Below are positions 8,987 to 17,666 of a stretch of 64,000 nucleotides of DNA, piece by piece. The notes under the pieces were generated by a model that saw only the letters and a list, made by a program, of their open reading frames with translations, was not told the origin of the DNA and did no database searches. Position 1 is the first letter of the stretch; every line of letters begins with the position of its first letter. The translations under genes and the position numbers were made by a program. Origin of the DNA: Methylobacterium sp. J-090 (GTDB lineage: Bacteria; Pseudomonadota; Alphaproteobacteria; Rhizobiales; Beijerinckiaceae); contig NZ_JAKSXV010000065.1 in assembly GCF_022829345.1 (NCBI RefSeq), positions 1 to 64,000 on the forward strand, written 5' to 3'.

Positions 8987-9742
8987 ATGCTGACGATCCA
9001 GGACCTGTCGAAGACCTACGCGGACGGGACGCGGGCGCTCTCCGGCCTGACCCTCTCCCTCGCGCCGGGCGAGATCGTCGCCGTGGTGGGCGGCTCGGGT
9101 TGCGGCAAGACCACCCTCCTGCGCCTCGTGGCGGGCCTCGACGTCGCGACGGCGGGCCTGATCCGGCTCGACGGCGCCACCATCGACGGCCCGCATCCCG
9201 GCCTCGGCCTGGTCTTCCAGGAGCCGCGGCTGCTGCCCTGGCTCAGCATCGCCGAGAATGTGGGGTTTGGCCTCGCCGACCGGCCGGCGGCCGAGCGCCG
9301 GGCCCGGGTGGCCCGCGCCCTCGACCGCGTCGGTCTCGCCGACCATGCGGGGCGCTGGCCGCGCGAGCTCTCCGGCGGCCAGCAGCAGCGCGTCGCCATC
9401 GCCCGGGCCTTCGTGGCCGACCCCCGGGTCCTCCTGCTCGACGAGCCCTTCTCGGCCCTCGACGCCGTCACGCGCGAGGACCTGCACCGCCACCTGCTGG
9501 CGCTCTGGGCCGAGACCCGCCCGACCATCCTCCTCGTCACCCACGACGTCGCCGAGGCCGCGTCCCTCGCGGACCGGGTCGTGGTCATGCGCCCCCATCC
9601 CGGCCGCATCCACGGGACGGTCGCGCTCGATGCGCCTCGCTCCGGGGACGCGGCGGCCCAGGATCGGACCGCGCGCACCCTGCGGGCCCTGCTGGACCAG
9701 TCCCTCGCCGCGCCCCCGCGTCCGGTGGCGCAGACCGCCTGA
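8987..9742 (+). CDS. ssuB: Sulfonate-type ABC transporter ATP-binding protein
   Basis: The 251-residue ATPase powers the importer encoded just upstream. Seen: Walker A GGSGCGKTT near residue 36, Q-loop VFQEPRLLPWLSIAENV, ABC signature LSGGQQQR near residue 130, Walker B VLLLDEPFSALD, and the H-loop in LLVTHDVAEA. This pattern (with WLSIAENV) is the SsuB/TauB type. It is the last gene of the rightward operon 4444-9742 and converges with the metQ remnant only about 10 bp away, with no obvious terminator between them. Confidence 0.87.
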   Translation: MLTIQDLSKTYADGTRALSGLTLSLAPGEIVAVVGGSGCGKTTLLRLVAGLDVATAGLIRLDGATIDGPHPGLGLVFQEPRLLPWLSIAENVGFGLADRPAAERRARVARALDRVGLADHAGRWPRELSGGQQQRVAIARAFVADPRVLLLDEPFSALDAVTREDLHRHLLALWAETRPTILLVTHDVAEAASLADRVVVMRPHPGRIHGTVALDAPRSGDAAAQDRTARTLRALLDQSLAAPPRPVAQTA

Positions 9743-9752
9743 CCGGCGCGGC

Positions 9753-10547
9753 CTACCAGCTCGTGAGCACCGCCCCGCCGAAGGTCGTCTCCACGAAGGC
9801 CTTGGTCTCGGGCGTGCGGTAGCTCTCCACCAGGGCCTTGACCCAGGGCTTGCCCTGTCAGGCCTCGCGGACCGCCAGCATGTTCACGTAGGGCCCCTTC
9901 GGCGCCTCCTTCAGGAGCGCGTCGGAGGGCTTGAGGCCGGCGGGCGTCGCGTAGTTGGTGTTGACCGCCGCGGCGTCCACGTCGTCGAGGGCGCGGGGCG
10001 TCTGGGCCGCGTCCACCTCGATGAAGCGGAGCCTGCGCGGATTCTCGACGATGTCGGCCACCGTCGGCTTGAACCCGGTGCCGGGGGCCAGCTTGATCAC
10101 GCCCTTGTCCTGCAGGAGCAGAAGCGAGCGCCCGCCATTGGTCGGGTCGTTCTGGATCGCCACGGTGCCGCCGTTCGGCACCGCGTCGAAGCTTTTGTGG
10201 CGCTTCGAATAGATGCCCAGGGGGAAGTTCACCGTGAGGCCGACACCGGTGATCCGGTAGCCCCGGTCGGCCTTCTGGTTGTCGAGGAAGGGCTGGTTCT
10301 GGAACGAGTTCGCCTCGATCTCGCCGGCCGAGAGGGCCTCGTTCGGCACGACGTAGTCGGAGAACTCGATGATCTGGAGGTCGAGCCCCCGCTTCGCCGC
10401 GATCGGCTTCACCGCCTCGAGGATCTGCGCGTGCGGCCCCGGGGTCGCCCCGATGCGGACCCGCGTCAGGGGTTCGGCCCGCGCTGGAGCGGGAACAGCC
10501 GAGCCGGACACGGCGAGGAGGGCGGCGAGGGTCAGGGCGCGCAGCAT
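9753..10547 (-). pseudogene. metQ: metQ-like lipoprotein gene interrupted by an in-frame stop
   Basis: The coding frame gives a MetQ/NlpA-type methionine-binding protein: a signal peptide at the N-terminus, then TRVRIGATPGPHAQILEAVKP, LQIIEFSDYVVPNEALSAGEIEANSFQNQ and YSKRHKSFDAVPNGGTVAIQNDPTN. A TGA at 9858-9860 stops it after VREA (229 residues). In the same frame the family's normal C-terminus continues for 34 more codons (QGKPWVKALVES to GAVLTSW) to a TAG at 9753. The mature protein is therefore short by 34 residues unless the stop is read through. No lipobox cysteine is evident. Genes for the permease and ATPase (metI, metN) lie upstream and look intact. Confidence 0.8.
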
Positions 10548-10592
10548 GGCGGATCGTCCGGGTTGGGGGCGGGAGGGGTGCGAAGGTGCGCG

Positions 10593-11258
10593 TCAGGCCT
10601 GCCGGATGCGCCGGTTCAGGCGCCGCGCCAGGCCCTCGCCGACGGTCTGCACCGCCTGGACGAGGACCACGAGGACGACGACCACGGCCAGCATCATCTC
10701 GGGCCGGAAGCGCTGGTAGCCGTAGCGGATGCCGAGGTCGCCGAGGCCCCCGCCGCCGACGGCGCCGACCATGGCCGAGAAGCCGAGGAGGGAGACCACC
10801 GCCAGGGTCAGGCCCGACACGATGCCGGGCAGCGCCTCGGGGATCAGCACCTTGGCGATGATCTGCCCCGGGCTCGCCCCGAAGGCGCGGGCCGCCTCCA
10901 CGAGGCCCGGATCGACCTCACGGATCGCCGCCTCGATCAGGCGCGCCAGGAAGGGCGTCGCCGCCACCGTGAGCGGGACCGTGGCGGCGAGTGTCCCGAT
11001 CGAGGTGCCGGCGATGAGCCGGGTGAAGGGAATGATCGCCACCACCAGGATGATGAAGGGCGTCGAGCGGGTCGCGTTGACGACGAAGCCGAGCACGGCG
11101 TTCGCGATCGGCGCTGCGAGGAGTTCGCCCCGCCGGCTCGTCGCCAGGAAGATCCCCAGCGGCAGGCCGAACAGGGTGCCGAGGGAGGCGGCGAGCACCA
11201 CCATCGTGAGGGTGTCGCCGGTGGCCTGGACGAGGAGGCGGATCAGTTCAGGCGACAC
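10593..11258 (-). CDS. metI: Methionine-type ABC transporter permease
   Basis: The 221-residue inner-membrane permease is of the MetI family. Its start is a GTG at 11258 that overlaps the metN stop by eleven bases, giving VSPELIRLLVQATGDTLTMV. There are five hydrophobic segments, and the coupling loop reads VEAARAFGASPGQIIAKVLIPEALPG. Length and order (metN-metI-metQ, leftward) are as in methionine importers; some members of this family import other sulfur compounds. Because the adjacent metQ is broken, the transporter may use another binding protein or be inactive. Confidence 0.85.
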   Translation of the reverse strand: MSPELIRLLVQATGDTLTMVVLAASLGTLFGLPLGIFLATSRRGELLAAPIANAVLGFVVNATRSTPFIILVVAIIPFTRLIAGTSIGTLAATVPLTVAATPFLARLIEAAIREVDPGLVEAARAFGASPGQIIAKVLIPEALPGIVSGLTLAVVSLLGFSAMVGAVGGGGLGDLGIRYGYQRFRPEMMLAVVVVLVVLVQAVQTVGEGLARRLNRRIRQA

Positions 11259-12345
11259 GGGACGCCTCCTGGGCCGGCGGCAGGTATCCCAGGACCTGAC
11301 TGTCGATGCCGTGCTGCGCCAGGTAGGCCCGCGCCCGTGCCGCCACGTCGGGCGCCGGCGGCAGCCTGATCGCCAGGGAGCCGAACGGACGGCCGCCGAT
11401 CTCGTCCACGGTGCCGGCGAGGATCGCGGCCTCGATGCCGGTGTCGCGGGCGAGCCGGGCCAGGATCGCACTGCCGTCCGGGGCGTCGTCGAAGGCGATG
11501 CGCAGCACCACGGTCGCGCCCGGCCGTGCGCCGGCCCTGATCCGCGCCGCCAGTGCCGGGGGCAGCCCATGGCCCATTTCTCCCGCGAGGAGGGAGCGCG
11601 TGATCTCGGCCTGCGGCCGGGTGAAGACGTCGAAGGCCGAGCCCTGCTCGACGATCGCGCCGTTCTCGATCACCGCGACGCGGTCGGCCACGGCGCGGAT
11701 CACCGACATCTCGTGGGTGATGAGCACGATGGTGAGGCCGAACTCCCGGTTGATGCGCGCGAGGAGCGCCAGGATCGACCGGGTGGTCTCCGGGTCCAGG
11801 GCCGAGGTCGCCTCGTCGGAGAGCAGCACCTCCGGCCGCGTCGCCAGGGCCCGGGCGATGCCGACGCGCTGCTTCTGCCCGCCCGACAGCTCGGCGGGAT
11901 AGCGCCCCGCCTGATCGGCGAGCCCCACGAGATCGAGCAACTCGGCGACCCGCGCCCGGATCGCGGTCGGCGTCCAGCCGGCGATCTCCAGGGGCAGCGC
12001 GACGTTGCCGGCGGCGTCCCGGGACGAGAGTAGGTTGAAGTGCTGGAAGATCATCCCGACCTGGGCCCGCAGGGCGCGCAGCTCCCGCGCGCGCAGGGCC
12101 GACACCTCGGCATCCCCGACCCAGACACGGCCCGCACTCGGCCGCTCCAGTCCGTTGATCAGGCGGATCAGGGTCGACTTGCCGGCACCCGAGCGCCCGA
12201 TGATGCCCAGGATCGACCCGGCCGGAACGGAGAGATCGATGCCGTCCAGGGCAGCGACCGCCGCCCCGTTGCGCCGGGGCGCGTAGGTCTTCGAGATGGA
12301 TTCGAAGCGGATCACGGCCTCGGCGAACTGGGTGATCGACGGCAT
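11248..12345 (-). CDS. metN: Methionine-type ABC transporter ATP-binding protein
   Basis: This is a 365-residue MetN ATPase. Seen: Walker A GRSGAGKST near residue 51, Q-loop IFQHFNLLSSRDAAGNVALPLEI (characteristic of MetN), signature LSGGQKQRVGIARALA, Walker B VLLSDEATSALDPETT, and a C-terminal domain of about 90 residues matching the regulatory NIL domain that senses methionine. The NIL domain suggests feedback inhibition by cytoplasmic substrate. It is the first gene of the leftward metN-metI-metQ operon. Confidence 0.88.
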   Translation of the reverse strand: MPSITQFAEAVIRFESISKTYAPRRNGAAVAALDGIDLSVPAGSILGIIGRSGAGKSTLIRLINGLERPSAGRVWVGDAEVSALRARELRALRAQVGMIFQHFNLLSSRDAAGNVALPLEIAGWTPTAIRARVAELLDLVGLADQAGRYPAELSGGQKQRVGIARALATRPEVLLSDEATSALDPETTRSILALLARINREFGLTIVLITHEMSVIRAVADRVAVIENGAIVEQGSAFDVFTRPQAEITRSLLAGEMGHGLPPALAARIRAGARPGATVVLRIAFDDAPDGSAILARLARDTGIEAAILAGTVDEIGGRPFGSLAIRLPPAPDVAARARAYLAQHGIDSQVLGYLPPAQEASRVA

Positions 12346-12912
12346 GGACGGGATGATCCGCGGCCCGGCCCCGCGCTTGCCGATCTCGGGAGCCGGAAGA
12401 CGAGGGCAGGTCTCTTAAAGCACAGGAAAGAACTTCATTTATTCACAACCAGTCCGCACCCAGTCAATGAAAGCAGAGGCCAAATTGCGACGCCACCGAG
12501 GATGAAAGCCGTGGTGTCGGACGGTCGCGCGAGAAGGGTCTTCCCCGGGCCCGCGATCCGCGCACCGGAGGCGTAATCCCGCCCCCGACCGTGATGAATG
12601 CCTCCCGGTGGAAAGAGGGGTTGAGCCGAGCAACACCGCGATGACGTCCTGGACCGCCACCATTCTCGAGCTTTGTCGATTCGCAGGCGCATTCCCCCAC
12701 GAAAGTGCGCAAATTCGAAAAACCATTTTCTTGCGAAATCTTGGCGCGCGCCGGTAGATCTTCGGCACGGGATCGTGATCTCACGGCAACGGCACAAGTG
12801 ATCCGCGAACGGTCCCGCGAAGACCGTCGGCGGCGCGGTGCGCGACGTTGTCCCACGAGACTTTCCACTGCGGGACTTACACCCTGCGAGACTTGCCATC
12901 CGGAGACGATTC
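12346..12912. promoter_or_regulatory. Divergent intergenic region between metN and the orphan binding protein
   Basis: This stretch of about 570 bases has no convincing gene. It includes AT-richer segments near 12415-12480 and 12700-12740. TTCTTGCGAA at 12728-12737 repeats a 10-mer found at 4293-4302 in the other divergent organosulfur promoter region. I looked for an S-adenosylmethionine riboswitch fold upstream of metN and could not establish one by eye. The overlapping short frames have no support. Confidence 0.4.
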
Positions 12913-13902
12913 ATGACCGACGACATGCCGCGCGGGACCGTCCTGTCGCGCCGGACGATCCTGCGCGCCGGCCTCGGGGCCGCAGCGCTGGCACCCCTCG
13001 GGACGCCGGCGCTCCACGCTGCCGAGCGGACCGTCCGCCTGAGCTACCAGCGCTCCTCGACCCTGCTCACCATCCTGAAAGCGAAGGGTACCCTGGACGA
13101 GCGCCTGAAGCCCCTGGGGTTCGCGCCTTCCTGGCACCTCTTTACCAGCGTGATCGAGCCGATGAACGCCGGCGCGGTCGACCTGCACGCGGATGTCGCC
13201 GACGCGGTGCCGATCTTCACCCAGGCCGCCGATGCGCCACTCACGTTCTATGCCCGCGAGGTCGGCTCGCCCTCGGCGGAAGCCATCATCGTCCCCGAGG
13301 ACTCGCCGATCCGCTCCATCGCCGACCTGAAGGGGCGCACGGTCGGCGTCTCGCGAGGGTCGGGCTGCCACTTCATCCTGGCAGCCGCCCTCAAGCGAGC
13401 GGGCCTCGCCTTCACCGACATCAAGCCGGCCTATCTCCAGGCGCCGGAGGGGCTGGCGGCCTTCGGCCAGGGCAGCCTCGACGCCTGGGTGATCTGGGAC
13501 CCGTTCCTCGCCATCGCCCAGGCCAAGCGGCCGGTGCGGGTGTTGGCCGACGCCACCGGCCTGTCGAGCTACCACCGCTACTATCTCGCCAACGACCGCT
13601 TCGTGGCCGAGAACCCGCGGGTCGTCGGGATCGTCTACGACGCGCTCCGGCAAGCGGGACGCTGGGTCAAGGCCGAGCCCGATGCGGCGGTGGCGCTCCT
13701 CGCGCCGATCTGGGGCGATCTCTCCCCGGAGGTGGTCGCCACCGTGAACCGGCGCCGGACCTACGAGGTCACGCCGGTGGTGCGGTCCGAGCTCGGCGAG
13801 CAGCAGGCCATCGCCGATACCTTCCGCGAGGCCAAGCTGATTCCCCGCGACCTCGACGCGACCGCGGTGAAGACCTGGCAGCCAGCGGCGGAGCGGGGCT
13901 GA
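12913..13902 (+). CDS. Sulfonate-type ABC binding protein with Tat-like signal
   Basis: This 329-residue periplasmic binding protein is of the SsuA/NMT1-like family. The start at 12913 gives MTDDMPRGTVLSRRTILRAG followed by an alanine-rich hydrophobic stretch. The twin arginines (SRRTIL) suggest Tat export. The mature part reads RTVRLSYQRSSTLLTILKAKG, with TSVIEPMNAGAVDLHADVAD and LKGRTVGVSRGSGCHFIL as landmarks. It is followed 4 bp later by an SsuD/SfnG-like monooxygenase gene but has no permease or ATPase of its own. It may feed one of the two neighbouring transporters. Confidence 0.82.
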   Translation: MTDDMPRGTVLSRRTILRAGLGAAALAPLGTPALHAAERTVRLSYQRSSTLLTILKAKGTLDERLKPLGFAPSWHLFTSVIEPMNAGAVDLHADVADAVPIFTQAADAPLTFYAREVGSPSAEAIIVPEDSPIRSIADLKGRTVGVSRGSGCHFILAAALKRAGLAFTDIKPAYLQAPEGLAAFGQGSLDAWVIWDPFLAIAQAKRPVRVLADATGLSSYHRYYLANDRFVAENPRVVGIVYDALRQAGRWVKAEPDAAVALLAPIWGDLSPEVVATVNRRRTYEVTPVVRSELGEQQAIADTFREAKLIPRDLDATAVKTWQPAAERG

Positions 13903-13906
13903 GCGC

Positions 13907-14950
13907 ATGACCCATCCCCTCCGCTTCGGGATCTGGGCGGCCGTCCACGGCTCCCGCGCTGCCCACCACGATCCGGACGAGCCCGACGACGCCAGCTGGG
14001 ACCGCAACCGCGCCCTGGTGCTGGAGGCCGAGGCGCTGGGCTTCGACGCCGTGCTCGTCGCCCAGCACACCGCCAACCCCTACGACGACGGTCGCGACCA
14101 GCTCGAGGCCTGGACGGCCTCGGCCGCGCTCGCCGCCCTGACCCGGCGCATCGAGATCATCGCGGCGATCAAGCCCGGGCTCTACCACCCCGTGGTCCTG
14201 GCCAAGATGGCCCTGCAGATTGAGCACATCGCCCGCGGGCGCTTCGCCCTGAACCTCGTGAATGCCTGGAACCGGGCCGAGTTCGAGCGGGCCGGCCTGC
14301 CCTTTCCAGTCCACGACGCGCGCTACGCCTTCGGCGCCGAATGGATCGGCCTCGTGGACCGGCTGATGCGGGGCGAGCGCGTCACCCATGCGGGTCCGCA
14401 CTTTCGGGTGTCGGATTACCAGTTGCGCCCGGCCGGCAGCTTCCGGCCGCGCCCGACGATCTATCTCGGCGGCGAATCCGAACCGGCCCGGGCGCTGGCG
14501 GCAAGCCAAGCCGACGTCTGGTTCATCAACGGCCAGCCCCTCGCGGATGTCGCGGCGCTGATCGCCGACGTCGCCCGCCGGCCTGCTGCCAACGGTCCCC
14601 TGCGCTACGGGCTCTCGGCCTTCGTCATCGCCCGTGAGACCGATGCGGAGGCGGAGCGCGAGCATGCGCGCCTGCTGGCCCTGGCCGACCGCGACGCGGG
14701 CCTGCGGGCGGACACCCGGACGCGTACGGACACGGCGAGCGTGATGTTCGCCAAGACCGACGCCGCGGCCTCCCGCCATGTCGGGACCAACGGCGGCACC
14801 GCCGCAGGCCTCGTCGGCAGCTACGACACCGTCGCGTCCCGCATCCGCGCCTTCCATGCCGCCGGCATCGAGCTCTTCATGCTGCAATTCCAGCCGTTCG
14901 AGGCCGAGATGCGGCGCTTCGCCGTAGAGGTCATGCCCCGGGTGCGCTGA
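13907..14950 (+). CDS. SsuD/SfnG-like FMNH2-dependent monooxygenase
   Basis: The 347-residue LLM-class monooxygenase resembles alkanesulfonate monooxygenase SsuD and dimethylsulfone monooxygenase SfnG. Both release sulfur as sulfite or sulfinate from organosulfur compounds using FMNH2 and O2. Seen: LRFGIWAAVHGS, LEAEALGFDAVLVAQHT, LTRRIEIIAAIKPGLYHPVVLAK (about 80-103), HIARGRFALNLVNAWNRAEFE and TIYLGGESEPARALAA. SsuD and SfnG share these features, so I do not choose between them. It forms a two-gene operon with the preceding binding protein. Confidence 0.84.
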   Translation: MTHPLRFGIWAAVHGSRAAHHDPDEPDDASWDRNRALVLEAEALGFDAVLVAQHTANPYDDGRDQLEAWTASAALAALTRRIEIIAAIKPGLYHPVVLAKMALQIEHIARGRFALNLVNAWNRAEFERAGLPFPVHDARYAFGAEWIGLVDRLMRGERVTHAGPHFRVSDYQLRPAGSFRPRPTIYLGGESEPARALAASQADVWFINGQPLADVAALIADVARRPAANGPLRYGLSAFVIARETDAEAEREHARLLALADRDAGLRADTRTRTDTASVMFAKTDAAASRHVGTNGGTAAGLVGSYDTVASRIRAFHAAGIELFMLQFQPFEAEMRRFAVEVMPRVR

Positions 14951-14953
14951 GGC

Positions 14954-15397
14954 TCAGGCGCGGGCGACGAAGCGCTGGTGGGCCGCCATGCCCACCAGCA
15001 TGGCGGTAACGAAGACCGTCACGGGCAGCGCCCCCGTCGACAGGGCCGCCACGGCGGGGCCGGGACAAAAGCCCGACAGGCCCCAGCCGAGCCCGAACAG
15101 GGCCGCGCCCCCGATCAGCGGCCGGTCGATCCGGCGGTTCGTCGGCAACTCGAAGGCGGCTGCCAGGGCCGGGCGCGGCAGGCGCCGGGCCAGGGCGTAG
15201 CCGAGGCCGGCGACGCTGACCGCCCCGCCGAGGACGAAGGCGAGGGTCGGGTCCCAGGTCTGACGCCCGTCGAAGGCGCCGGTCACGTCGAGGAAGCCCT
15301 GGACCCGGGCCGGGTCGAGCATCCCTGAGAGCGACAGGCCGAGGCCGAAGATCAGTCCGGTGGCGAGGGCCGCGAGCAGGCGCAGCGCGGCGTTCAT
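14954..15397 (-). CDS. YeeE/YedE-family half protein (DUF6691-like)
   Basis: The 147-residue membrane protein is one half of the two-gene YeeE/YedE-type system, a family including thiosulfate transporters (TsuA-like). It shows GLSLSGMLDPARVQGFLDV near residue 22 and the GFCPGPA motif near 113, in which the conserved cysteine would sit on the sulfur path. About four membrane segments are predicted. The ATG at 15397 overlaps the stop of the upstream half by 4 bp, so the two are translated together. The neighbouring sulfonate genes suggest sulfur-compound uptake or export. Confidence 0.8.
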   Translation of the reverse strand: MNAALRLLAALATGLIFGLGLSLSGMLDPARVQGFLDVTGAFDGRQTWDPTLAFVLGGAVSVAGLGYALARRLPRPALAAAFELPTNRRIDRPLIGGAALFGLGWGLSGFCPGPAVAALSTGALPVTVFVTAMLVGMAAHQRFVARA

Positions 15398-15807
15398 GCC
15401 AGCGCCCGTAAGGTGGCGACGGTGAGTATACCGGACCCCAGAAAGGTCAGGACCGCCGCCAGCGAGCGGGCCGAGAGTCGGGCGAGGCCGGCCACACCGT
15501 GGCCGCTGGTGCAGCCCGACCCGAGCCGGGTGCCGAACCCGACGAGGAGGCCGGCGACGAGGAGCACCGGCAGCGGGGCGACGAACCGCATCGCCGGCCA
15601 GGCCCCGGTGGCGAGGGCGAAGACCGGCGGCCCGGCGATCAGGCCGGCGACGAAGGCGCCATCGACCCATCGGCGCAGGCCCCGATCCCGGCCGAGGCCG
15701 GCCACGAGGCCGCTGATCCCGGCGATGCGCCCGTTGAGGAGCATCAGGAGCGCCACCGACAGGCCGATCAGGGCGCCGCCCAGGAATCCGGACGCATAGG
15801 TGCTCAT
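15394..15807 (-). CDS. YeeE/YedE-family half protein
   Basis: This 137-residue integral membrane protein is the partner of the downstream half. It starts MSTYASGFLGGALIGLSVALL and carries GTRLGSGCTSGHGVAGLARLS, the signature of this family with the conserved cysteine. Four hydrophobic segments are visible. Full-length relatives carry both halves in one chain; here they are separate, overlapping genes. A pair such as this is often found beside sulfite, thiosulfate or rhodanese genes. Confidence 0.82.
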   Translation of the reverse strand: MSTYASGFLGGALIGLSVALLMLLNGRIAGISGLVAGLGRDRGLRRWVDGAFVAGLIAGPPVFALATGAWPAMRFVAPLPVLLVAGLLVGFGTRLGSGCTSGHGVAGLARLSARSLAAVLTFLGSGILTVATLRALA

Positions 15808-15872
15808 GGGGACCGGCCCTGCTCCGTCACCGCGTGTCGCCCCTGGCCTGTCATCGCCGACCCGGCCATATC

Positions 15873-16760
15873 CTACCGGGCCATGCCCCAGCGCCGCACG
15901 GTGAGCCGCTCGAAGGCCGCGAACACCAGGTTCTCGACCACGAGGCCGATGACGATGACGAGGACGAGGCCGGCGAAGACCCGGTCGGTGTAGAGTTCGT
16001 TGCGGTTCTGGAAGATGTACCAGCCGAGGCCGCCCCGCCCCGAGGCGGCGCCGAACACCAGTTCGGCCGCGATCAGGGTGCGCCAGGCGAAGGCCCAGCC
16101 GATCTTCAGGCCCGACAGGATGGCCGGCAGGGCAGCCGGAATCAGGATCCGCAGGACGTAGGACGGCCCCCGCAGGCCGTAGTTGCGCCCCGCCATCCGC
16201 AGGGTCTCGGGCACGCCCTGGAAGCCCGCATAGGTGTTGAGCGCCATCGGCCACAACACCGAATGGATCAGCACGAAGATCAGGCTGCCGGAGCCGAGGC
16301 CGAACCAGAGCAGGGCGAGCGGCAGCAGGGCGATGGCCGGCAGCGGATTGAACATCGCCGTCAGGGTCGAAAGCAGGTCGCGGCCGACCTGCGTCGAGAC
16401 CGCGAGGGTCGTGAGCCCGAAGGCCAGCACGATGCCGGCGACATAGCCCTGCAACAGCACGGTCAGGGAGATCCGCACCCGGTCCAGCAACTCGCCGTTG
16501 ACGAGGCCGTCGACGAGAGCGGACATCGTGGCGAGAAATCCGGGCAGCAGCAGGTCGTTGTCCTGCCAGCGCGCCAGCGCCTCCCAGAGCAGCGCCAGGG
16601 CGGCGATGATCAGGCCCTTGCGCAGCCAGTCCTGCTGCCACAGCCGCGCACCGAGCGGCAGCGCGTGCTCCACCGGCGCCTCCACGAAGGGCGTGAGCAC
16701 CCGGTCGTATTCCGGGCGGATCGGGGGCACGAGACCGGGGCGCGTCGCCGAAAAGCTCAT
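15873..16760 (-). CDS. Taurine/sulfonate-type ABC transporter permease
   Basis: This 295-residue inner-membrane permease is of the SsuC/TauC family. The N-terminal part is cytoplasmic and charged, followed by about six hydrophobic segments. The coupling region reads LRMAGRNYGLRGPSYVLRILIPAALPAI. Its stop is followed after about 65 bp by the YeeE/YedE pair, read in the same direction. Its start overlaps the stop of the ATPase gene by 4 bp (ATGA), so ATPase and permease are coupled. Ligand specificity is inferred. Confidence 0.83.
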   Translation of the reverse strand: MSFSATRPGLVPPIRPEYDRVLTPFVEAPVEHALPLGARLWQQDWLRKGLIIAALALLWEALARWQDNDLLLPGFLATMSALVDGLVNGELLDRVRISLTVLLQGYVAGIVLAFGLTTLAVSTQVGRDLLSTLTAMFNPLPAIALLPLALLWFGLGSGSLIFVLIHSVLWPMALNTYAGFQGVPETLRMAGRNYGLRGPSYVLRILIPAALPAILSGLKIGWAFAWRTLIAAELVFGAASGRGGLGWYIFQNRNELYTDRVFAGLVLVIVIGLVVENLVFAAFERLTVRRWGMAR

Positions 16761-17656
16761 CGGGCCGCCTCCGCCGGGGCGTCGGTGTCGAACAGGCGCG
16801 CGTGCAGGCGCTGCACCGCCGCCTGGAAGGCCTCGCTGCCGATGCTGGAGAGGTCGAAGGCGTGGCTGTTGAATTCGGCCCGCACCCGGCCGGGATGGGG
16901 CGAGAGCAGGGCCACCCGGTTGCCGACCACCAGGGCCTCCTCGATGGAATGCGTGACGAAGAGCAGGGTGAAGCGGGCCTCGTCCCAGAGGGCGAGCAGT
17001 TCTTCCTGCATCCGCCGCCGGGTCAGGGCGTCGAGGGCCGCGAAGGGCTCGTCCATCATCAGCACCCGGGGCTGCATGGCCAGGGCGCGGGCGATGGCGA
17101 CCCGCTGCTTCATGCCGCCTGAGAGCTGGTGCGGGTAGCTGTCGGCGAAGGGCGTGAGCCCGACCTTGTCGATGTAGTGGCGCGCGCGCTCCTGCGCCTC
17201 CCGCCGGCCCAGCGCCTTGGCGGCCCGCAGCGGAAAGGCGACGTTCTGCGCCACCGTCTTCCAGGGCGGCAACTGGTCGAATTCCTGGAACACCACGATG
17301 CGGTCCGGTCCGGGCGCGCGTACCGGCGCGCCCGCCAGGGTGATCGAGCCCTCCACCGGCGTGATGAAGCCGGCCGCTGCTTTCAGCAGGGTGGACTTGC
17401 CGCAGCCCGAGGGCCCGAGCAGGACGAAGCGGTCGGCCGCGTGGATGTCGAGGTCGATCCTGTGCGTGGCCCGCACCACCCGCTGCGGCGTGCGGTATTC
17501 GAGGGTGACGCCCCGGATCTGCAGCAAGGGCGACGGGCCGGGCGCGGGTTCCGGCGCCGGCCGGGCGGGGGCCACGTCGCGCCGGACGAAGCCGCGCGGG
17601 CGCGGCTCGGCCAACTCCAGGACGGACAGGTCGGACAGGGTGGCGGCGGAGATCAC
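16757..17656 (-). CDS. Taurine/sulfonate-type ABC transporter ATP-binding protein
   Basis: The 299-residue ATPase shows Walker A GPSGCGKST near residue 83, Q-loop VFQEFDQLPPWKTVAQNVAF, signature LSGGMKQRVAIARALA, Walker B VLMMDEPFAALD and an H-loop in LFVTHSIEEALVV. The FQE...LPPWKTV form is typical of TauB/SsuB. An extension of about 45 residues precedes the ABC domain. It belongs to the leftward operon: binding protein, this gene, permease, then the YeeE/YedE pair. Confidence 0.85.
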   Translation of the reverse strand: MISAATLSDLSVLELAEPRPRGFVRRDVAPARPAPEPAPGPSPLLQIRGVTLEYRTPQRVVRATHRIDLDIHAADRFVLLGPSGCGKSTLLKAAAGFITPVEGSITLAGAPVRAPGPDRIVVFQEFDQLPPWKTVAQNVAFPLRAAKALGRREAQERARHYIDKVGLTPFADSYPHQLSGGMKQRVAIARALAMQPRVLMMDEPFAALDALTRRRMQEELLALWDEARFTLLFVTHSIEEALVVGNRVALLSPHPGRVRAEFNSHAFDLSSIGSEAFQAAVQRLHARLFDTDAPAEAAR

Positions 17657-17666
17657 GGCGGGCCGC

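Noticed and set aside
12346..12837. Possible S-adenosylmethionine riboswitch upstream of metN
   Set aside because: I could not identify the conserved core or a pseudoknot by eye; a covariance-model search would be needed.
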